Part shown: one piece after another, positions 16,929 through 26,441 of the stretch | How positions within the stretch are numbered: the first letter of the stretch is position 1 | Layout of the letters: each line of letters opens with the position of its first letter | Origin: Rhizobium sp. Root708 | Lineage (GTDB): Bacteria; Pseudomonadota; Alphaproteobacteria; Rhizobiales; Rhizobiaceae | Assembly: GCF_001429725.1 (NCBI RefSeq) | Contig: NZ_LMHV01000009.1 | Coordinates: 104,568-168,567 of the forward strand | Length of the DNA stretch: 64,000 nucleotides | Direction: 5' to 3' | Translations under genes and position numbers: made by a program | Notes under the pieces: generated by a model | What the model was told of the DNA's origin: nothing | Databases searched by the model: none | What the model saw: the letters and a program-made list of their open reading frames with translations, nothing else

Positions 16929-18055
16929 TTACCCTGAAGGGAATGACCTGGAGCCATCCTCGCGGCTATGACCCGATGGTTGCCTGTTCACAGGACTGGT
17001 TGGAGAAGACCGGTGTTTCCGTCACCTGGGACAAGCGGTCGCTTCAGGATTTCGAGAGCTATCCGGTCGAAGAACTCGCCCGCAACTATGACCTGATCGT
17101 CATCGACCATCCCCACGTCGGTCAGATTACCGCGGAAAACTGCCTTGCGCCCCTGGATGAAGAGGGACGTGAGGCGCCTTTCGCAGCCCTTGCCAAAGGT
17201 ACCGTTGGCGCCTCGTTCCCGAGCTATAATTGGCAGGGAAGGCAATGGGCGTTTCCGATCGATGCAGCGACCCAGGTCCAGGCCTGGCGCCCGGATCGGA
17301 TGGCCGCGGCGCCGGAGCAATGGCAGGACGTCGTTGCGCTCGCGAAAGCGGGTGAAGTGCTGCTTCCATTGCGTCCGCCCCATTCGCTGATGTGCCTGTT
17401 CACGCTGGCGGGCCAGCTTGGGAGACCGTGCTCTGTCGATCGGGAAAAGCCATTCGTCGATCGCGAGATCGGAACGCTGGCGATCGAGATGATCCGCGAG
17501 CTGGTCGGTCTCATCGATCCCCTTTGCGTCACCATGGATCCCATTGCCGTCCTGGACCGCATGGCGGAGAGCGGCTCGCGCTACAGCCTCGCGCCGTTGG
17601 TCTATGGCTACGTAAATTATACGCTTGATGGTTTCCTGTCCCATCGCATTGCCTTTGCCGACATTCCGCTTGCCGGCGCCAGCGCTCCGCTCGGCTCCGC
17701 ACTCGGCGGCACGGGAATTGCGGTTTCGGCCTTCAGCGCCAACAGGCAGGCGGCGATCGATTTCGCCTATTGGATCGCCAGCGGCAACGTGCAAGCTGGT
17801 CGATACTGGCAAAGCGGTGGCCAGCCTGGCCATGCCGCCGGCTGGGAAGATGATGGAGCCAACGAGGCCACGCTGTCCTTTTACCGCAATACAAGAAAGA
17901 CGCTCGAAGGCGCCTGGTTGCGGCCCCGGCACGATGGCTACATGCCCTTCCAGGAGGCTGCCTCGCAGCGCATCAATCAGGCGGTCACGGGCACCGAACG
18001 AGCAGTCGTTGCGATCGATGATCTCAATCAGCTGTTTGAGAAGAGCTTCCGCTGA
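16925..18055 (+). CDS. Extracellular solute-binding-like protein lacking a signal peptide
   Basis: 376 residues with the look of a type II (family 1) periplasmic binding protein: GMTWSHPRGYDPMVA start, YDLIVIDHPHVGQI, WAFPIDAATQVQAWRPD, and late GGTGIAVSAFSANRQAAIDFAYWIASG. It has no signal peptide, lipobox or membrane segment and begins directly in the fold. The gene overlaps the CoA-transferase by four bases, so it is presumably cytosolic and co-produced with that enzyme. It may bind the enzyme's substrate or be a structural partner. No transporter genes are adjacent on this side. Confidence 0.75.
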   Translation: MITLKGMTWSHPRGYDPMVACSQDWLEKTGVSVTWDKRSLQDFESYPVEELARNYDLIVIDHPHVGQITAENCLAPLDEEGREAPFAALAKGTVGASFPSYNWQGRQWAFPIDAATQVQAWRPDRMAAAPEQWQDVVALAKAGEVLLPLRPPHSLMCLFTLAGQLGRPCSVDREKPFVDREIGTLAIEMIRELVGLIDPLCVTMDPIAVLDRMAESGSRYSLAPLVYGYVNYTLDGFLSHRIAFADIPLAGASAPLGSALGGTGIAVSAFSANRQAAIDFAYWIASGNVQAGRYWQSGGQPGHAAGWEDDGANEATLSFYRNTRKTLEGAWLRPRHDGYMPFQEAASQRINQAVTGTERAVVAIDDLNQLFEKSFR

Positions 18056-18153
18056 TTTTCCGGCGAAAACGACTGCCTCGCTTGGGCAAATAGATTCAAT
18101 GCGCGACGCCATCACAGGCGACGCGCATACGAATCAATCATTCACAGGAAAAT

Positions 18154-18942
18154 CTAGACTTCATCGTCGCTCAGTCCGGCGCCGGCCAGTTCCGAAAGGT
18201 TTCGCGTGGTCTGGCTGATCAGATGCAATGTCGTCGATATGTCCGGAGCATCCGGTGTGTTGATCAGCGTGATATAGGGAACCGTCAACGCGGCGATCGC
18301 CGTGCCGTCGGCGCTCAGCACCGGCGCGGACAGATTGATGACGCCTGCCGTTTGCGCGCTCGGCATCATCTCGTAGCCGCGCGAGCGAATAAGATCGAGG
18401 CGAGCCAGGAAGTCCGGCGCGAGCCCTGCATCCTTACCGTCGGCGCTGTTCTCGGCAATCATGCGCTCGCGCTCGACCGGCGAGCGGAAGGCCAGCAGAA
18501 CATGTCCGGAGCCTGTGTCGAAGAGGCTGATTCGCGACCCGACACGGATTGAAATCCCCCAATAACCAGGCGCTTCCTGCTGGGCGATGACGACAGGGTT
18601 GCCGCGGTCGAAGACGACGAGCTGGTTCGCCTGCCGCGATGCTTCAGCAAGCTCGCGCATGAGCGGCACGGCGAAAGAGACAAGGCGGCGGACCGGCGCA
18701 TGCCGTTGAGCGAGCCCGAACAGCTTCAGTGTCAACGAGAAGCGGTCGCCGTCGATGCGTGTCACGTAGCCGCGTCGAACGAGGCGGTCGAGCATGCGGT
18801 AGAACTCATTGGGGCTGCGATCGAGCCGCTTGGCGATCTCTGCTTGCGTGAGCCCGCCGTCAACGCCGGCCAGCAGCTCCAGGATATCCAACCCCTTGTC
18901 CAGTGCGGGTGCCCTGTAACGATCGCTTTCGTCTTCCGACAC
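18154..18942 (-). CDS. IclR-family transcriptional regulator
   Basis: 262 residues from GTG 18942, chosen because GGAGAG lies seven bases before it; the frame stays open to 18996. The N-terminal winged helix starts ALDKGLDILELL and includes LTQAEIAKRL...NEFYRMLDRLVRRGYV. The C-terminal IclR effector domain contains ASRQANQLVVFDRG and LSAPVLSADGTAIAALTVP. It is divergent from the sugar ABC/fucose-type operon and most likely controls it; a sugar acid is the plausible effector. Confidence 0.9.
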   Translation of the reverse strand: MSEDESDRYRAPALDKGLDILELLAGVDGGLTQAEIAKRLDRSPNEFYRMLDRLVRRGYVTRIDGDRFSLTLKLFGLAQRHAPVRRLVSFAVPLMRELAEASRQANQLVVFDRGNPVVIAQQEAPGYWGISIRVGSRISLFDTGSGHVLLAFRSPVERERMIAENSADGKDAGLAPDFLARLDLIRSRGYEMMPSAQTAGVINLSAPVLSADGTAIAALTVPYITLINTPDAPDISTTLHLISQTTRNLSELAGAGLSDDEV

Positions 18943-18966
18943 GGGTGCTCTCCAGTGAATAATCAA

Positions 18967-19073
18967 ATTCATATGCACATAATCGTGACCTGACAATCCC
19001 CGACTTGTGAGAAAGGGCGTTGTTTCTTGCCAAAGGGCTTGACGATGGGCGAATAAATGGTTTGTATATGAAT
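18967..19073. promoter_or_regulatory. Promoter and possible IclR operator pair
   Basis: On the plus strand TTGACG (19039-19044), 17 bases, then TTGTAT (19062-19067) is a good sigma-70 promoter for the ABC operon. TGTATATGAAT at 19063-19073 overlaps the -10. Its inverted partner ATTCATATGCA at 18967-18977 lies on the IclR side. The shared word TGYATATGAAT suggests one regulator binds both. Confidence 0.5.
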
Positions 19074-19112
19074 GAAGCTCTCACTGGTGAGGGCTCACAT
19101 CGGGAGGAGCAG

Positions 19113-20429
19113 ATGTCGAGATTTCTAGCCGGCGTCGCAGCCGGCGCAGTTATGTGCGCCCTGGCGGGAGGCGCGTTCGCAGTGGAGCTGCCGGGCAAAT
19201 ACGAGGGCGTCACGATTGACGCAAAGCTCATTGGTGGTCAGCAGTACGAAGGCCTTTATGCCCGTATTGCTGAATGGGAGAAGGCCACCGGAGCAAAGGT
19301 GAATATCCTGTCGAAGAAGAACCACTTCGAGCTCGACAAGGAAATCAAGTCCGATATCGCGACGGGCAATATAACGTGGTGCGTTGGTTCCAACCACTCG
19401 TCCTTTGCGCCGCAGTATCCGGATATCTACACGGACCTGTCGAAGCTCCTTCCGAAGGAAGAGATCGACGCCTTCGTGCCGGCGAACATCAAGTCTTCCA
19501 CGTTGGGTGGCAAGCTCGTGATGCTGCCGCGCGCCCAGTTCGACGTGTCCGCTCTCTACTATCAGAAGAGCCTTTACCAGGACGACGCCAAGAAGGCAGC
19601 GTTCAAGGAAAAGTACGGCTACGAGCTGACGCCGCCGGACACCTGGCAGCAGGTCGCGGATCAGGCTGCGTTCTTCGCGAAGCCGCCTGAGTTCTACGGC
19701 ACCCAGTTTGCAGGCAAGGAAGAGGCGATCAACGGCCGCTTCTATGAAATGCTGGTCGCCGAAGGCGGCGAATATCTCGATGCCGACGGCAAGCCTGCCT
19801 TCAACTCGGAAGCCGGCGTTCGCGCGCTCGACTGGTTCGTCGATCTCTACAAGGCGAAGGCTGTTCCGGCTGGTACGACGAACTATCTCTGGGACGACCT
19901 CGGCCAGGGCTTTGCGTCCGGCACCATCGCGATCAACCTCGATTGGCCTGGCTGGGCAAGCTTCTTCAACGATCCGAAGTCGTCCAAGGTTGCCGGCAAT
20001 GTCGGCGTGAAGGTGCAGCCGGCCGGCTCGTCCGGCAAGCGCACGGGCTGGTCCGGTCATCACGGCTTCTCGGTTACGGAAAGCTGCGCCAACAAGGACG
20101 CTGCCGCCTCGCTCGTCTGGTTCCTGACCAACGAAGATAGTCAGAAGCTTGAATCCGCCGGCGGTCCGCTGCCGACCCGCACAGCCGTGTGGGACTGGGA
20201 TATCAAGCAGGCCGAGAACGATCCTTACAAGAAGGAAGTCCTGACGGCATTCCAGGAAGCTGCAAAGCACGCTTTCGCCGTTCCGCAGACGCCGTCGTGG
20301 ATCGAAATTTCGAACGCCGTCTATCCGGAGCTCCAGGCTGCCATCCTTGGCGACAAGAGCTCCAAGGAAGCGCTGGATACCGCCGCCAAGAAGGCGACGC
20401 AGATCCTTGAGGATTCGGGCGAGCTTTAA
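19113..20429 (+). CDS. Sugar ABC transporter substrate-binding protein
   Basis: 438 residues with a signal peptide (1-23, ending GGAFA). The mature domain is a family 1 solute-binding protein: GVTIDAKLIGGQQYEGLYARI, DLSKLLPKEEIDAFVP, and GWSGHHGFSVTESCANKDAA. ATG 19113 follows GGGAGGAG. It is the first gene of an eleven-gene plus-strand run ending at 29338. The enzymes downstream suggest a deoxy-sugar (L-fucose or L-rhamnose) or the corresponding aldonic acid as ligand. Confidence 0.9.
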   Translation: MSRFLAGVAAGAVMCALAGGAFAVELPGKYEGVTIDAKLIGGQQYEGLYARIAEWEKATGAKVNILSKKNHFELDKEIKSDIATGNITWCVGSNHSSFAPQYPDIYTDLSKLLPKEEIDAFVPANIKSSTLGGKLVMLPRAQFDVSALYYQKSLYQDDAKKAAFKEKYGYELTPPDTWQQVADQAAFFAKPPEFYGTQFAGKEEAINGRFYEMLVAEGGEYLDADGKPAFNSEAGVRALDWFVDLYKAKAVPAGTTNYLWDDLGQGFASGTIAINLDWPGWASFFNDPKSSKVAGNVGVKVQPAGSSGKRTGWSGHHGFSVTESCANKDAAASLVWFLTNEDSQKLESAGGPLPTRTAVWDWDIKQAENDPYKKEVLTAFQEAAKHAFAVPQTPSWIEISNAVYPELQAAILGDKSSKEALDTAAKKATQILEDSGEL

Positions 20430-20439
20430 TCGCCTGATC

Positions 20440-20463
20440 GTGGCGCCGGTACGCCGGCGCCAC
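20440..20463 (+). repeat. Intercistronic hairpin after the binding-protein gene
   Basis: Perfect 10-bp stem GTGGCGCCGG / CCGGCGCCAC around a TACG loop, with no T run after it. A stable hairpin of this type after a binding-protein gene usually protects its mRNA or attenuates read-through into the permease genes. Confidence 0.7.
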
Positions 20464-20560
20464 ATTCATCATTCCCGTAAATTTGACGAGGGCTGAGCGC
20501 TGCCGGTTGCCGGCAGGCATGGTCCTCCCTTTGATTAGACAAGACAGGAGAAGCCTAGGC

Positions 20561-21457
20561 ATGAAAGGCTGGAGACCCCCGGCGCCGTTTCTGCTTCTGC
20601 TGCCCGCCATCGTGGTGCTCGCGGCCGTCGTCATCATTCCGCTCGTTCTTTCACTCTATTCGAGCTTCACCGCGTTCCGGCTGACGCAACCGGCATCGCT
20701 TTACACATTCGTTGGTTTCCGCAACTACACGCGCATTCTGACGGACATCGAGTTCTGGACCGCATTTGGCCGGACTGTGCTCCTGCTGACGGTCGCGCTC
20801 AACGTGGAAATGCTGCTGGGGCTTGGGCTTGCGATGCTGGTTGAAAAGGCTACGTCGGGCCAGCGGGCGCTGCGTACCATCATGATGTTTCCCATGATGT
20901 TCTCGCCGATCCTCGTCGGCTTCCAGTTCAAGTTCATGTTCAACGACAATATCGGGCTCATCAACAACGCGCTGCAGTCGCTTGGACTGACCGATCGGGC
21001 GATCCCCTGGCTGATCGACGGGCAACTCGCCTTCGTGGCCATCCTGGTTGCCGAGGTCTGGTCCTCCACGTCCGTGTTCGCGATCCTGATCCTTGCCGGA
21101 CTGCTCGCCATGCCGAAAGAGCCGATCGAGGCCGCTCGCGTCGATGGCTGCACACCAGGGCAGACTTTCCGCTATGTCACCTGGCCGTTCGTCATGCCGT
21201 TTGCCTATATCGCGATGACCATCCGTTCCCTCGATGTCGCGAGAGCCTATGACATCGTCAAGATCATGACGGATGGCGGCCCGGCGAAGCGTACCGAACT
21301 GCTTTGGACGCTGGTATCTCGCACGGCCTATGCCGACGCCCGGATGGGCTTGGCGAATGCCATGGCTTACGCGGCGATCCTGCTGTCCATAGTCTTCACC
21401 GTCTATTTCTTCCGCAAGCTTTCGGCGGCGCGGACCCAGATCGCCGCGGAGTGGTGA
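20561..21457 (+). CDS. Sugar ABC transporter permease (MalF-like)
   Basis: 298 residues from ATG 20561, which begins just before the first hydrophobic helix; the frame is open upstream but lacks features there. About six membrane helices. The cytoplasmic EAA loop is IEAARVDGCTPGQTFRYVTWPF, where the coupling helix meets the ATPase. It pairs with the permease at 21459 to form the channel. Confidence 0.9.
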   Translation: MKGWRPPAPFLLLLPAIVVLAAVVIIPLVLSLYSSFTAFRLTQPASLYTFVGFRNYTRILTDIEFWTAFGRTVLLLTVALNVEMLLGLGLAMLVEKATSGQRALRTIMMFPMMFSPILVGFQFKFMFNDNIGLINNALQSLGLTDRAIPWLIDGQLAFVAILVAEVWSSTSVFAILILAGLLAMPKEPIEAARVDGCTPGQTFRYVTWPFVMPFAYIAMTIRSLDVARAYDIVKIMTDGGPAKRTELLWTLVSRTAYADARMGLANAMAYAAILLSIVFTVYFFRKLSAARTQIAAEW

Positions 21458-21458
21458 G

Positions 21459-22325
21459 ATGAACGAAAACTCAAAAGCGCGCTACACCGGCTTCGTCCTG
21501 TCGGTCGCTCACAAGATCGGTCTGTTCCTCGCCATGGCAGTCATCTGCATGCCTGGCCTGTGGATCGTCCTTTCTTCTTTCCGTCCTACGGTCGAGATCA
21601 TGTCGAAGCCGCCGGTCTGGGTGCCTGAATCCTTGTCCGCCGACGCGTACGTCGCAATGTTCTCCGGGCTTGGCCAAGGCGGCATTCCGATCGTCAGCTA
21701 CTTCACCAACTCGCTCATCATTTCCGTGACCTCCACGGCAATTGCACTCGCGATCGGTATGGCAGGCGGTTACGCCTTTGCCCGCTTCCGCTTCCGCGCA
21801 AAGTCGTCGATCTTCCTCAGCCTGATGCTGACGCGCACGGTCCCCGGCATCGCGCTGTCCTTGCCGCTGTTCTTCGTCTATTCGAAGCTTGGCATCATCG
21901 ACACGCACTTCGGGCTGATCATCGCCTATGTCGCACTGAATGTGCCGTTCACCATCTGGCTGATCGACGGATTCTTTCGGCAGGTGCCGAAGGATCTGGC
22001 AGAGGCAGCTCAGATCGATGGCTGCACGCGCTGGCAGGCTTTCTGGCAGGTCGAGTTTCCGCTTGCCGGGCCGGGCATCGCGTCGGCTGGCATTTTCGCT
22101 TTCCTCACCTCCTGGAACGAGTTTGCGCTCGCCTCGCAGCTTACGCGCTCTGTCAATTCCAAGACCCTCCCGGTCGGATTGCTGGATTACACCGCCGAAT
22201 TCACCATCGATTGGCGCGGCATGTGCGCGCTGGCCGTGGTCATGATCGTTCCCGCCCTCGTTCTGACCTTCATCGTCCAGAAGCATCTGGTTTCCGGCCT
22301 CACCTCCGGCGCAGTCAAAGGATAA
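21459..22325 (+). CDS. Sugar ABC transporter permease (MalG-like)
   Basis: 288 residues, about six membrane helices. The EAA loop reads AEAAQIDGCTRWQAFWQVEFPL. It starts one base after the stop of the first permease, and the ribosome site (GGTGAG) lies inside that gene's end, indicating coupled translation. It forms the heterodimeric channel with its neighbour. Confidence 0.9.
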   Translation: MNENSKARYTGFVLSVAHKIGLFLAMAVICMPGLWIVLSSFRPTVEIMSKPPVWVPESLSADAYVAMFSGLGQGGIPIVSYFTNSLIISVTSTAIALAIGMAGGYAFARFRFRAKSSIFLSLMLTRTVPGIALSLPLFFVYSKLGIIDTHFGLIIAYVALNVPFTIWLIDGFFRQVPKDLAEAAQIDGCTRWQAFWQVEFPLAGPGIASAGIFAFLTSWNEFALASQLTRSVNSKTLPVGLLDYTAEFTIDWRGMCALAVVMIVPALVLTFIVQKHLVSGLTSGAVKG

Positions 22326-22328
22326 ACC

Positions 22329-23426
22329 ATGGCAACCGTCTCCCTCGAAAAACTGGTCAAGCGCTACGGTTCCCTTGACGTTGTCCACGGTATCGACCTG
22401 GAAGTCGCCGATCGCGAGTTCATTGCACTCGTCGGCCCCTCGGGCTGCGGCAAGTCCACGACGCTGCGAATGATCGCCGGTCTCGAGCCGATCTCCGGTG
22501 GCAACCTGAAGATCGATGGCCGCGTCGTCAACGATCTGCCGCCGCGTTCACGCAATCTCGCCATGGTCTTCCAGTCCTACGCGCTTTACCCGCATATGAC
22601 GGTACGCGAGAACATGGGCTTCTCGCTGAAGATATCAGGAATGAAGCCGGAAGAGATCGTCCCGCGCGTAGATGAAGCGGCCCGGACGCTCGACCTTACG
22701 CATCTTCTGGACCGCCGTCCTTCGCAATTGTCCGGTGGTCAGCGTCAGCGCGTTGCTATGGGTCGCGCCATCGTGCGTAATCCTGATGTCTTTCTCTTCG
22801 ACGAGCCGCTGTCGAACCTCGACGCGAAGCTCAGGACGCAGATGCGCGTCGAGATCAAGAAGCTTCATGCCAAGGTCAAATCGACCGTGATCTACGTTAC
22901 CCACGATCAGGTTGAAGCCATGACGCTCGCAGACCGCATCGTCATCATGCGCGACGGCCGCATCGAACAGGTGGGAACACCGGAGGACGTGTTCCAGCGG
23001 CCGCAGTCGAAGTTCGTCGCAGGCTTCATCGGATCGCCGCCGATGAACCTCAAGGATGCCGAGATCGCGGACAGGCAGGTGGTCTTCGAAAACGGTGATC
23101 GTCTCCCGATCCCCGCGCGCTTCCGCGACCGCGTGAGCGTTGGCCAGAAGATTACCTTCGGCCTTCGCCCCGACGATCTTTATCCGACCGGACACGGTCT
23201 CCACTCCGGCCACGAAGCCGATGTGCATTCGCAGGATCTGCCGGTGACGCTGACCGAGCCGCTCGGAAACGAAACCCTGGTGTTTTCCGATTTCGGAAAT
23301 GCCGAGTGGGTCGGCCGTATGTTGAATCCGCGCCCTCTGCGACCCGGCGAACGGGTGAACTTCTGCTTCGATCTTGCACAAGCACACCTCTTCGACCGCG
23401 ATAGCGGCCGCACGTTGAGGGTCTGA
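22329..23426 (+). CDS. Sugar ABC transporter ATPase (UgpC/MsmK-type)
   Basis: 365 residues, typical of CUT1 ATPases. Walker A is GPSGCGKST, signature [14 protein letters not shown], Walker [17 protein letters not shown], and the switch His is in [12 protein letters not shown]. The C-terminal TOBE-like domain follows FIGSPPMN. It starts three bases after the permease gene. It energises the importer. Confidence 0.93.
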   Translation: MATVSLEKLVKRYGSLDVVHGIDLEVADREFIALVGPSGCGKSTTLRMIAGLEPISGGNLKIDGRVVNDLPPRSRNLAMVFQSYALYPHMTVRENMGFSLKISGMKPEEIVPRVDEAARTLDLTHLLDRRPSQLSGGQRQRVAMGRAIVRNPDVFLFDEPLSNLDAKLRTQMRVEIKKLHAKVKSTVIYVTHDQVEAMTLADRIVIMRDGRIEQVGTPEDVFQRPQSKFVAGFIGSPPMNLKDAEIADRQVVFENGDRLPIPARFRDRVSVGQKITFGLRPDDLYPTGHGLHSGHEADVHSQDLPVTLTEPLGNETLVFSDFGNAEWVGRMLNPRPLRPGERVNFCFDLAQAHLFDRDSGRTLRV

Positions 23427-23431
23427 CGATA

Positions 23432-24550
23432 ATGGCCAAGATCGAGCGCATCGAACTGAGGATGGTCGACCTTCGCCCGAAGGTCGAGCGTACCGACGCC
23501 ATCCAGAGCTTTGTCAGCCAGGAAACGCCGCTCGTTACCATCACAGACAGTGATGGTGCCCGCGGTACCGGTTACAGTTACACGATCGGCACCGGCGGTT
23601 CCTCCGTCATGCGGCTTCTCGCCGATCACCTCGCGCCGCGCTTGCTTGGTCGCGACGCCGACCAGATCGAGGCGATCTGGCACGAACTGGAGTTTGCGAC
23701 CCACGCAACGACCATCGGCGCCATTACCTCGATCGCGCTCGCCGCTATCGACACAGCGCTTTGGGACCTGCGCGCTCGGAAACAAGGTCTGCCGTTGTGG
23801 AAGCTTGCGGGCGGCGCGAAGGACCGCTGCCCACTCTACACGACCGAGGGCGGCTGGCTTCATATCTCGACAGAGGCCTTGGTCGAGGACGCTCTGGATG
23901 CGAAATCCAAGGGCTTTACCGGGTCCAAGGTGAAGATCGGCAAGTCGCATGGCTCCGAGGATTTCGCGCGCCTGTCAGCGGTCCGCAAGGCCGTCGGTGA
24001 TGGCTACGAGATCATGACGGATGCCAACCAGGGATTTACCGTCGACGAGGCGATCCGCCGGGCTGAACGCTTGCGGGAACTGGACCTCGGCTGGCTGGAA
24101 GAACCGCTGCCTGCCGACGACATTGATGGGCACGTCCGGCTCAACCGTGCCAGCTCGACACCTGTTGCCGTCGGCGAGTCTCTCTATTCGATACGGCATT
24201 TTCGCGAGTACATGCAGAAGGGTGCCTGCTCGATCGTGCAGGTCGACGCCGGCCGTATCGGCGGGATCACGCCTTGGCTGAAGGTCGCGCATGCCGCCGA
24301 AGCCTTCGATATGCCCGTTTGCCCGCACTTCCTGATGGAACTGCACGTAAGCCTGACCTGCGCCGTGCCGAACGGCAAATATGTCGAGTACATTCCTCAG
24401 CTGGACGATATCACAAGCTCGAGGCTGAAGATCGAGCAGGGGATGGCGCTTGCGCCTTCGACGCCGGGCCTTGGCATCGATTGGGATTGGGATGCGATTT
24501 CTTCCCGCTCGATCGGCGAGTTCGAACGCGAGATCAGGCAGGGAGGTTAA
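23432..24550 (+). CDS. Mandelate racemase/muconate lactonizing enzyme family protein (sugar-acid dehydratase-like)
   Basis: 372 residues, enolase superfamily. The KxK acid/base motif is SKVKIGK. The metal ligands are Asp in MTDANQ, Glu in WLEEPLP and Glu in VAVGESL. The second general base His is in CPHFLMELH. The set fits mandelate-racemase-type sugar-acid dehydratases. It differs from the L-fuconate dehydratase at the operon's end, so this operon holds two enolase-fold enzymes. Substrate unknown; an aldonic acid related to L-fuconate, or L-lyxonate, is plausible. Confidence 0.85.
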   Translation: MAKIERIELRMVDLRPKVERTDAIQSFVSQETPLVTITDSDGARGTGYSYTIGTGGSSVMRLLADHLAPRLLGRDADQIEAIWHELEFATHATTIGAITSIALAAIDTALWDLRARKQGLPLWKLAGGAKDRCPLYTTEGGWLHISTEALVEDALDAKSKGFTGSKVKIGKSHGSEDFARLSAVRKAVGDGYEIMTDANQGFTVDEAIRRAERLRELDLGWLEEPLPADDIDGHVRLNRASSTPVAVGESLYSIRHFREYMQKGACSIVQVDAGRIGGITPWLKVAHAAEAFDMPVCPHFLMELHVSLTCAVPNGKYVEYIPQLDDITSSRLKIEQGMALAPSTPGLGIDWDWDAISSRSIGEFEREIRQGG

Positions 24551-24553
24551 GCG

Positions 24554-24883
24554 ATGACGCGCATGGGTATGGTCATCGGGCTGAAGCCCGAAAAGATCGA
24601 CGAATACAAGCGCCTGCATGCAGCCGTTTGGCCCGACGTGCTGGCGATGATCTCCGCATGCAATATCCGGAACTACTCGATCTTCCTGAAGGAACCCGAG
24701 AACCTGCTGTTCTCAGTCTTCGATTACGCCGGCGACAATTACGAAGCCGACATGGCCAAGATGGCCGCCGACCCGAAGACGCAGGAGTGGTGGGCCGTCT
24801 GCATGCCTTGCCAGGAACCGCTCACGACCCGCAAAGCCGGCGAATGGTGGGCTGGCATGGAGGAAGTGTTTTTCCATGGCTGA
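24554..24883 (+). CDS. L-rhamnose mutarotase family protein (RhaM/DUF718)
   Basis: 109 residues, the normal size for this dimeric alpha/beta-barrel mutarotase. Recognisable features are GLKPEKIDEYKRLHAAVWPDVL with the catalytic His, IRNYSIFL and the conserved QEWWAVCMPCQ tail. The family equilibrates anomers of L-rhamnose, and some members act on L-fucose. It starts three bases after the preceding stop and its end overlaps the next gene by eight bases. Confidence 0.9.
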   Translation: MTRMGMVIGLKPEKIDEYKRLHAAVWPDVLAMISACNIRNYSIFLKEPENLLFSVFDYAGDNYEADMAKMAADPKTQEWWAVCMPCQEPLTTRKAGEWWAGMEEVFFHG

Positions 24884-25952
24884 GTTTAATCCCGATAGTC
24901 TGGCTCAGTCCTGGCCCTTACCTTCGAAACCACGCCCAATCGTCACATTCGGCGCGGGCTCTATTGTTGGCGATGCGCACTTTCCCGCCTATCGCAAAGG
25001 TGGTCTGCCGATCGCCGGTCTCTACGACCCCGATTACGAGAAGGCGAGGGCGCTGGCGGACAAATGGGATGTGACGGCATTCCGGACGATTACGGAAGCG
25101 ACTGCGGTCGAGAATGCGATCTTCGATCTCGCAACACCGCCGAATGCGCACGCCGCCGTTCTCGCAGCCCTGCCTGATGGAGCCGCGGCCCTCATTCAGA
25201 AGCCGATGGGCTCGGACCTCGCGGCGGCAAGCGAGATACTGAAAATCTGCCGTGCAAAGAACCTGACGGCGGCGGTCAATTTCCAGCTGCGCTTCGCGCC
25301 GATGTTGCTGGCGCTGAAAGATGCCATTGCCAAGGGGATGCTGGGTGACGTCGTCGATTTCGAAGTGCACCTCGCGCTCGATACGCCCTGGGGCCTTTGG
25401 TCCTTTCTGGAAGGACTTCCCCGCATCGAGATCGCGATGCATTCGATCCACTATCTCGACGCCATCCGTCAGATTCTCGGAGATCCGAAGGGCGTCCATG
25501 CCAAATCGATCGGCCACCCGAACCACAAGATGGCGCAGACGCGCACCACGGCCATTCTCGATTATGGCGACAGGGTCAGGTGTGCCGTCTCCATCAATCA
25601 CGATCACGCCTTCGGTCGCAGGCACCAGGCGTGCGACTTCCGGATCTGCGGGACGGAGGGAGCGGCCTACGTTCAGCTCGGTGTCAATCTCGACTACCCG
25701 AATGGCGAGCCTGACATCCTGGAGATCAAGCCGAAGGGCGGCTCCGAGTGGGTGGCCGTGCCGCTGAAGGGCACGTGGTTTCCCGATGCCTTTGTTGGAC
25801 GCATGGCGAACCTGCAGAGGTTTGTATCCGGCGAGGATGATGAACTCGTATCCTCGGTCGAGGATGCATGGATGACGATGGCTCTTGTCGAGGCGGCCTA
25901 CGAGTCGAGCGCCCAGTCGGCGACGCCGCTCGCGACGCGCCCCGCGTTCTGA
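24876..25952 (+). CDS. Gfo/Idh/MocA-family oxidoreductase
   Basis: 358 residues. N-terminal Rossmann segment IVTFGAGSIVGDAHFPAYRK, then LATPPNAHAAVL and the conserved lysine motif, here QKPMG where most members have EKP. The C-terminal domain includes IEIAMHSIHYLDAIRQILG. It would oxidise or reduce a sugar or sugar derivative with NAD(P). In this operon it is one candidate for the otherwise missing sugar dehydrogenase. It overlaps the mutarotase gene. Confidence 0.87.
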   Translation: MAEFNPDSLAQSWPLPSKPRPIVTFGAGSIVGDAHFPAYRKGGLPIAGLYDPDYEKARALADKWDVTAFRTITEATAVENAIFDLATPPNAHAAVLAALPDGAAALIQKPMGSDLAAASEILKICRAKNLTAAVNFQLRFAPMLLALKDAIAKGMLGDVVDFEVHLALDTPWGLWSFLEGLPRIEIAMHSIHYLDAIRQILGDPKGVHAKSIGHPNHKMAQTRTTAILDYGDRVRCAVSINHDHAFGRRHQACDFRICGTEGAAYVQLGVNLDYPNGEPDILEIKPKGGSEWVAVPLKGTWFPDAFVGRMANLQRFVSGEDDELVSSVEDAWMTMALVEAAYESSAQSATPLATRPAF

Positions 25953-25964
25953 GGATTACGAACG

Positions 25965-26417
25965 ATGGAACAGACGAAATATTTCGAAGAGTACGAGATC
26001 GGTGCCAGCAGGGTGACCAATGGCCGGACGATCACTGAGACGGACTTCGTGGTCCATGCCGGTCATACGGGGGATTTCTTTCCGCACCATATGGATGCCG
26101 AGTTCATGAAGACCCAGCGGTTTGGCCAGCGTATCGCCCACGGGACGATGGTGTTTTCGATCGGGGTTGGTTTGACGGCAAGCGTCATCAATCCGGTGGC
26201 ATTCTCCTACGGATACGACCGTATGCGCTTTGTGAGGCCGGTTTTTATCGGCGACACCATTCGCACGCGCGTGACGATCACCGCGAAGGAGGACGACCCG
26301 AAGCGGGCCGGCCACGGTCGTGTGGTCGAGCGCACCGAGGTCATAAACCAGAAGGACGAGGTCGTGCTTGCCGCCGACCACATCTACGTCGTCGAGCGCC
26401 GGCCCCAGGCCGCCTGA
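25965..26417 (+). CDS. MaoC-family hot-dog dehydratase
   Basis: 150 residues, single hot-dog fold. The hydratase motif is [11 protein letters not shown] (catalytic Asp and His), then [18 protein letters not shown]. The family hydrates or dehydrates enoyl-CoA or related thioesters. Its presence in a sugar-acid operon is unusual and may relate to the CoA-transferase at 15771. It sits 12 bases after the oxidoreductase. Confidence 0.88.
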   Translation: MEQTKYFEEYEIGASRVTNGRTITETDFVVHAGHTGDFFPHHMDAEFMKTQRFGQRIAHGTMVFSIGVGLTASVINPVAFSYGYDRMRFVRPVFIGDTIRTRVTITAKEDDPKRAGHGRVVERTEVINQKDEVVLAADHIYVVERRPQAA

Positions 26418-26441
26418 AGCAAGCAGAAAAGGAGGCGACCA

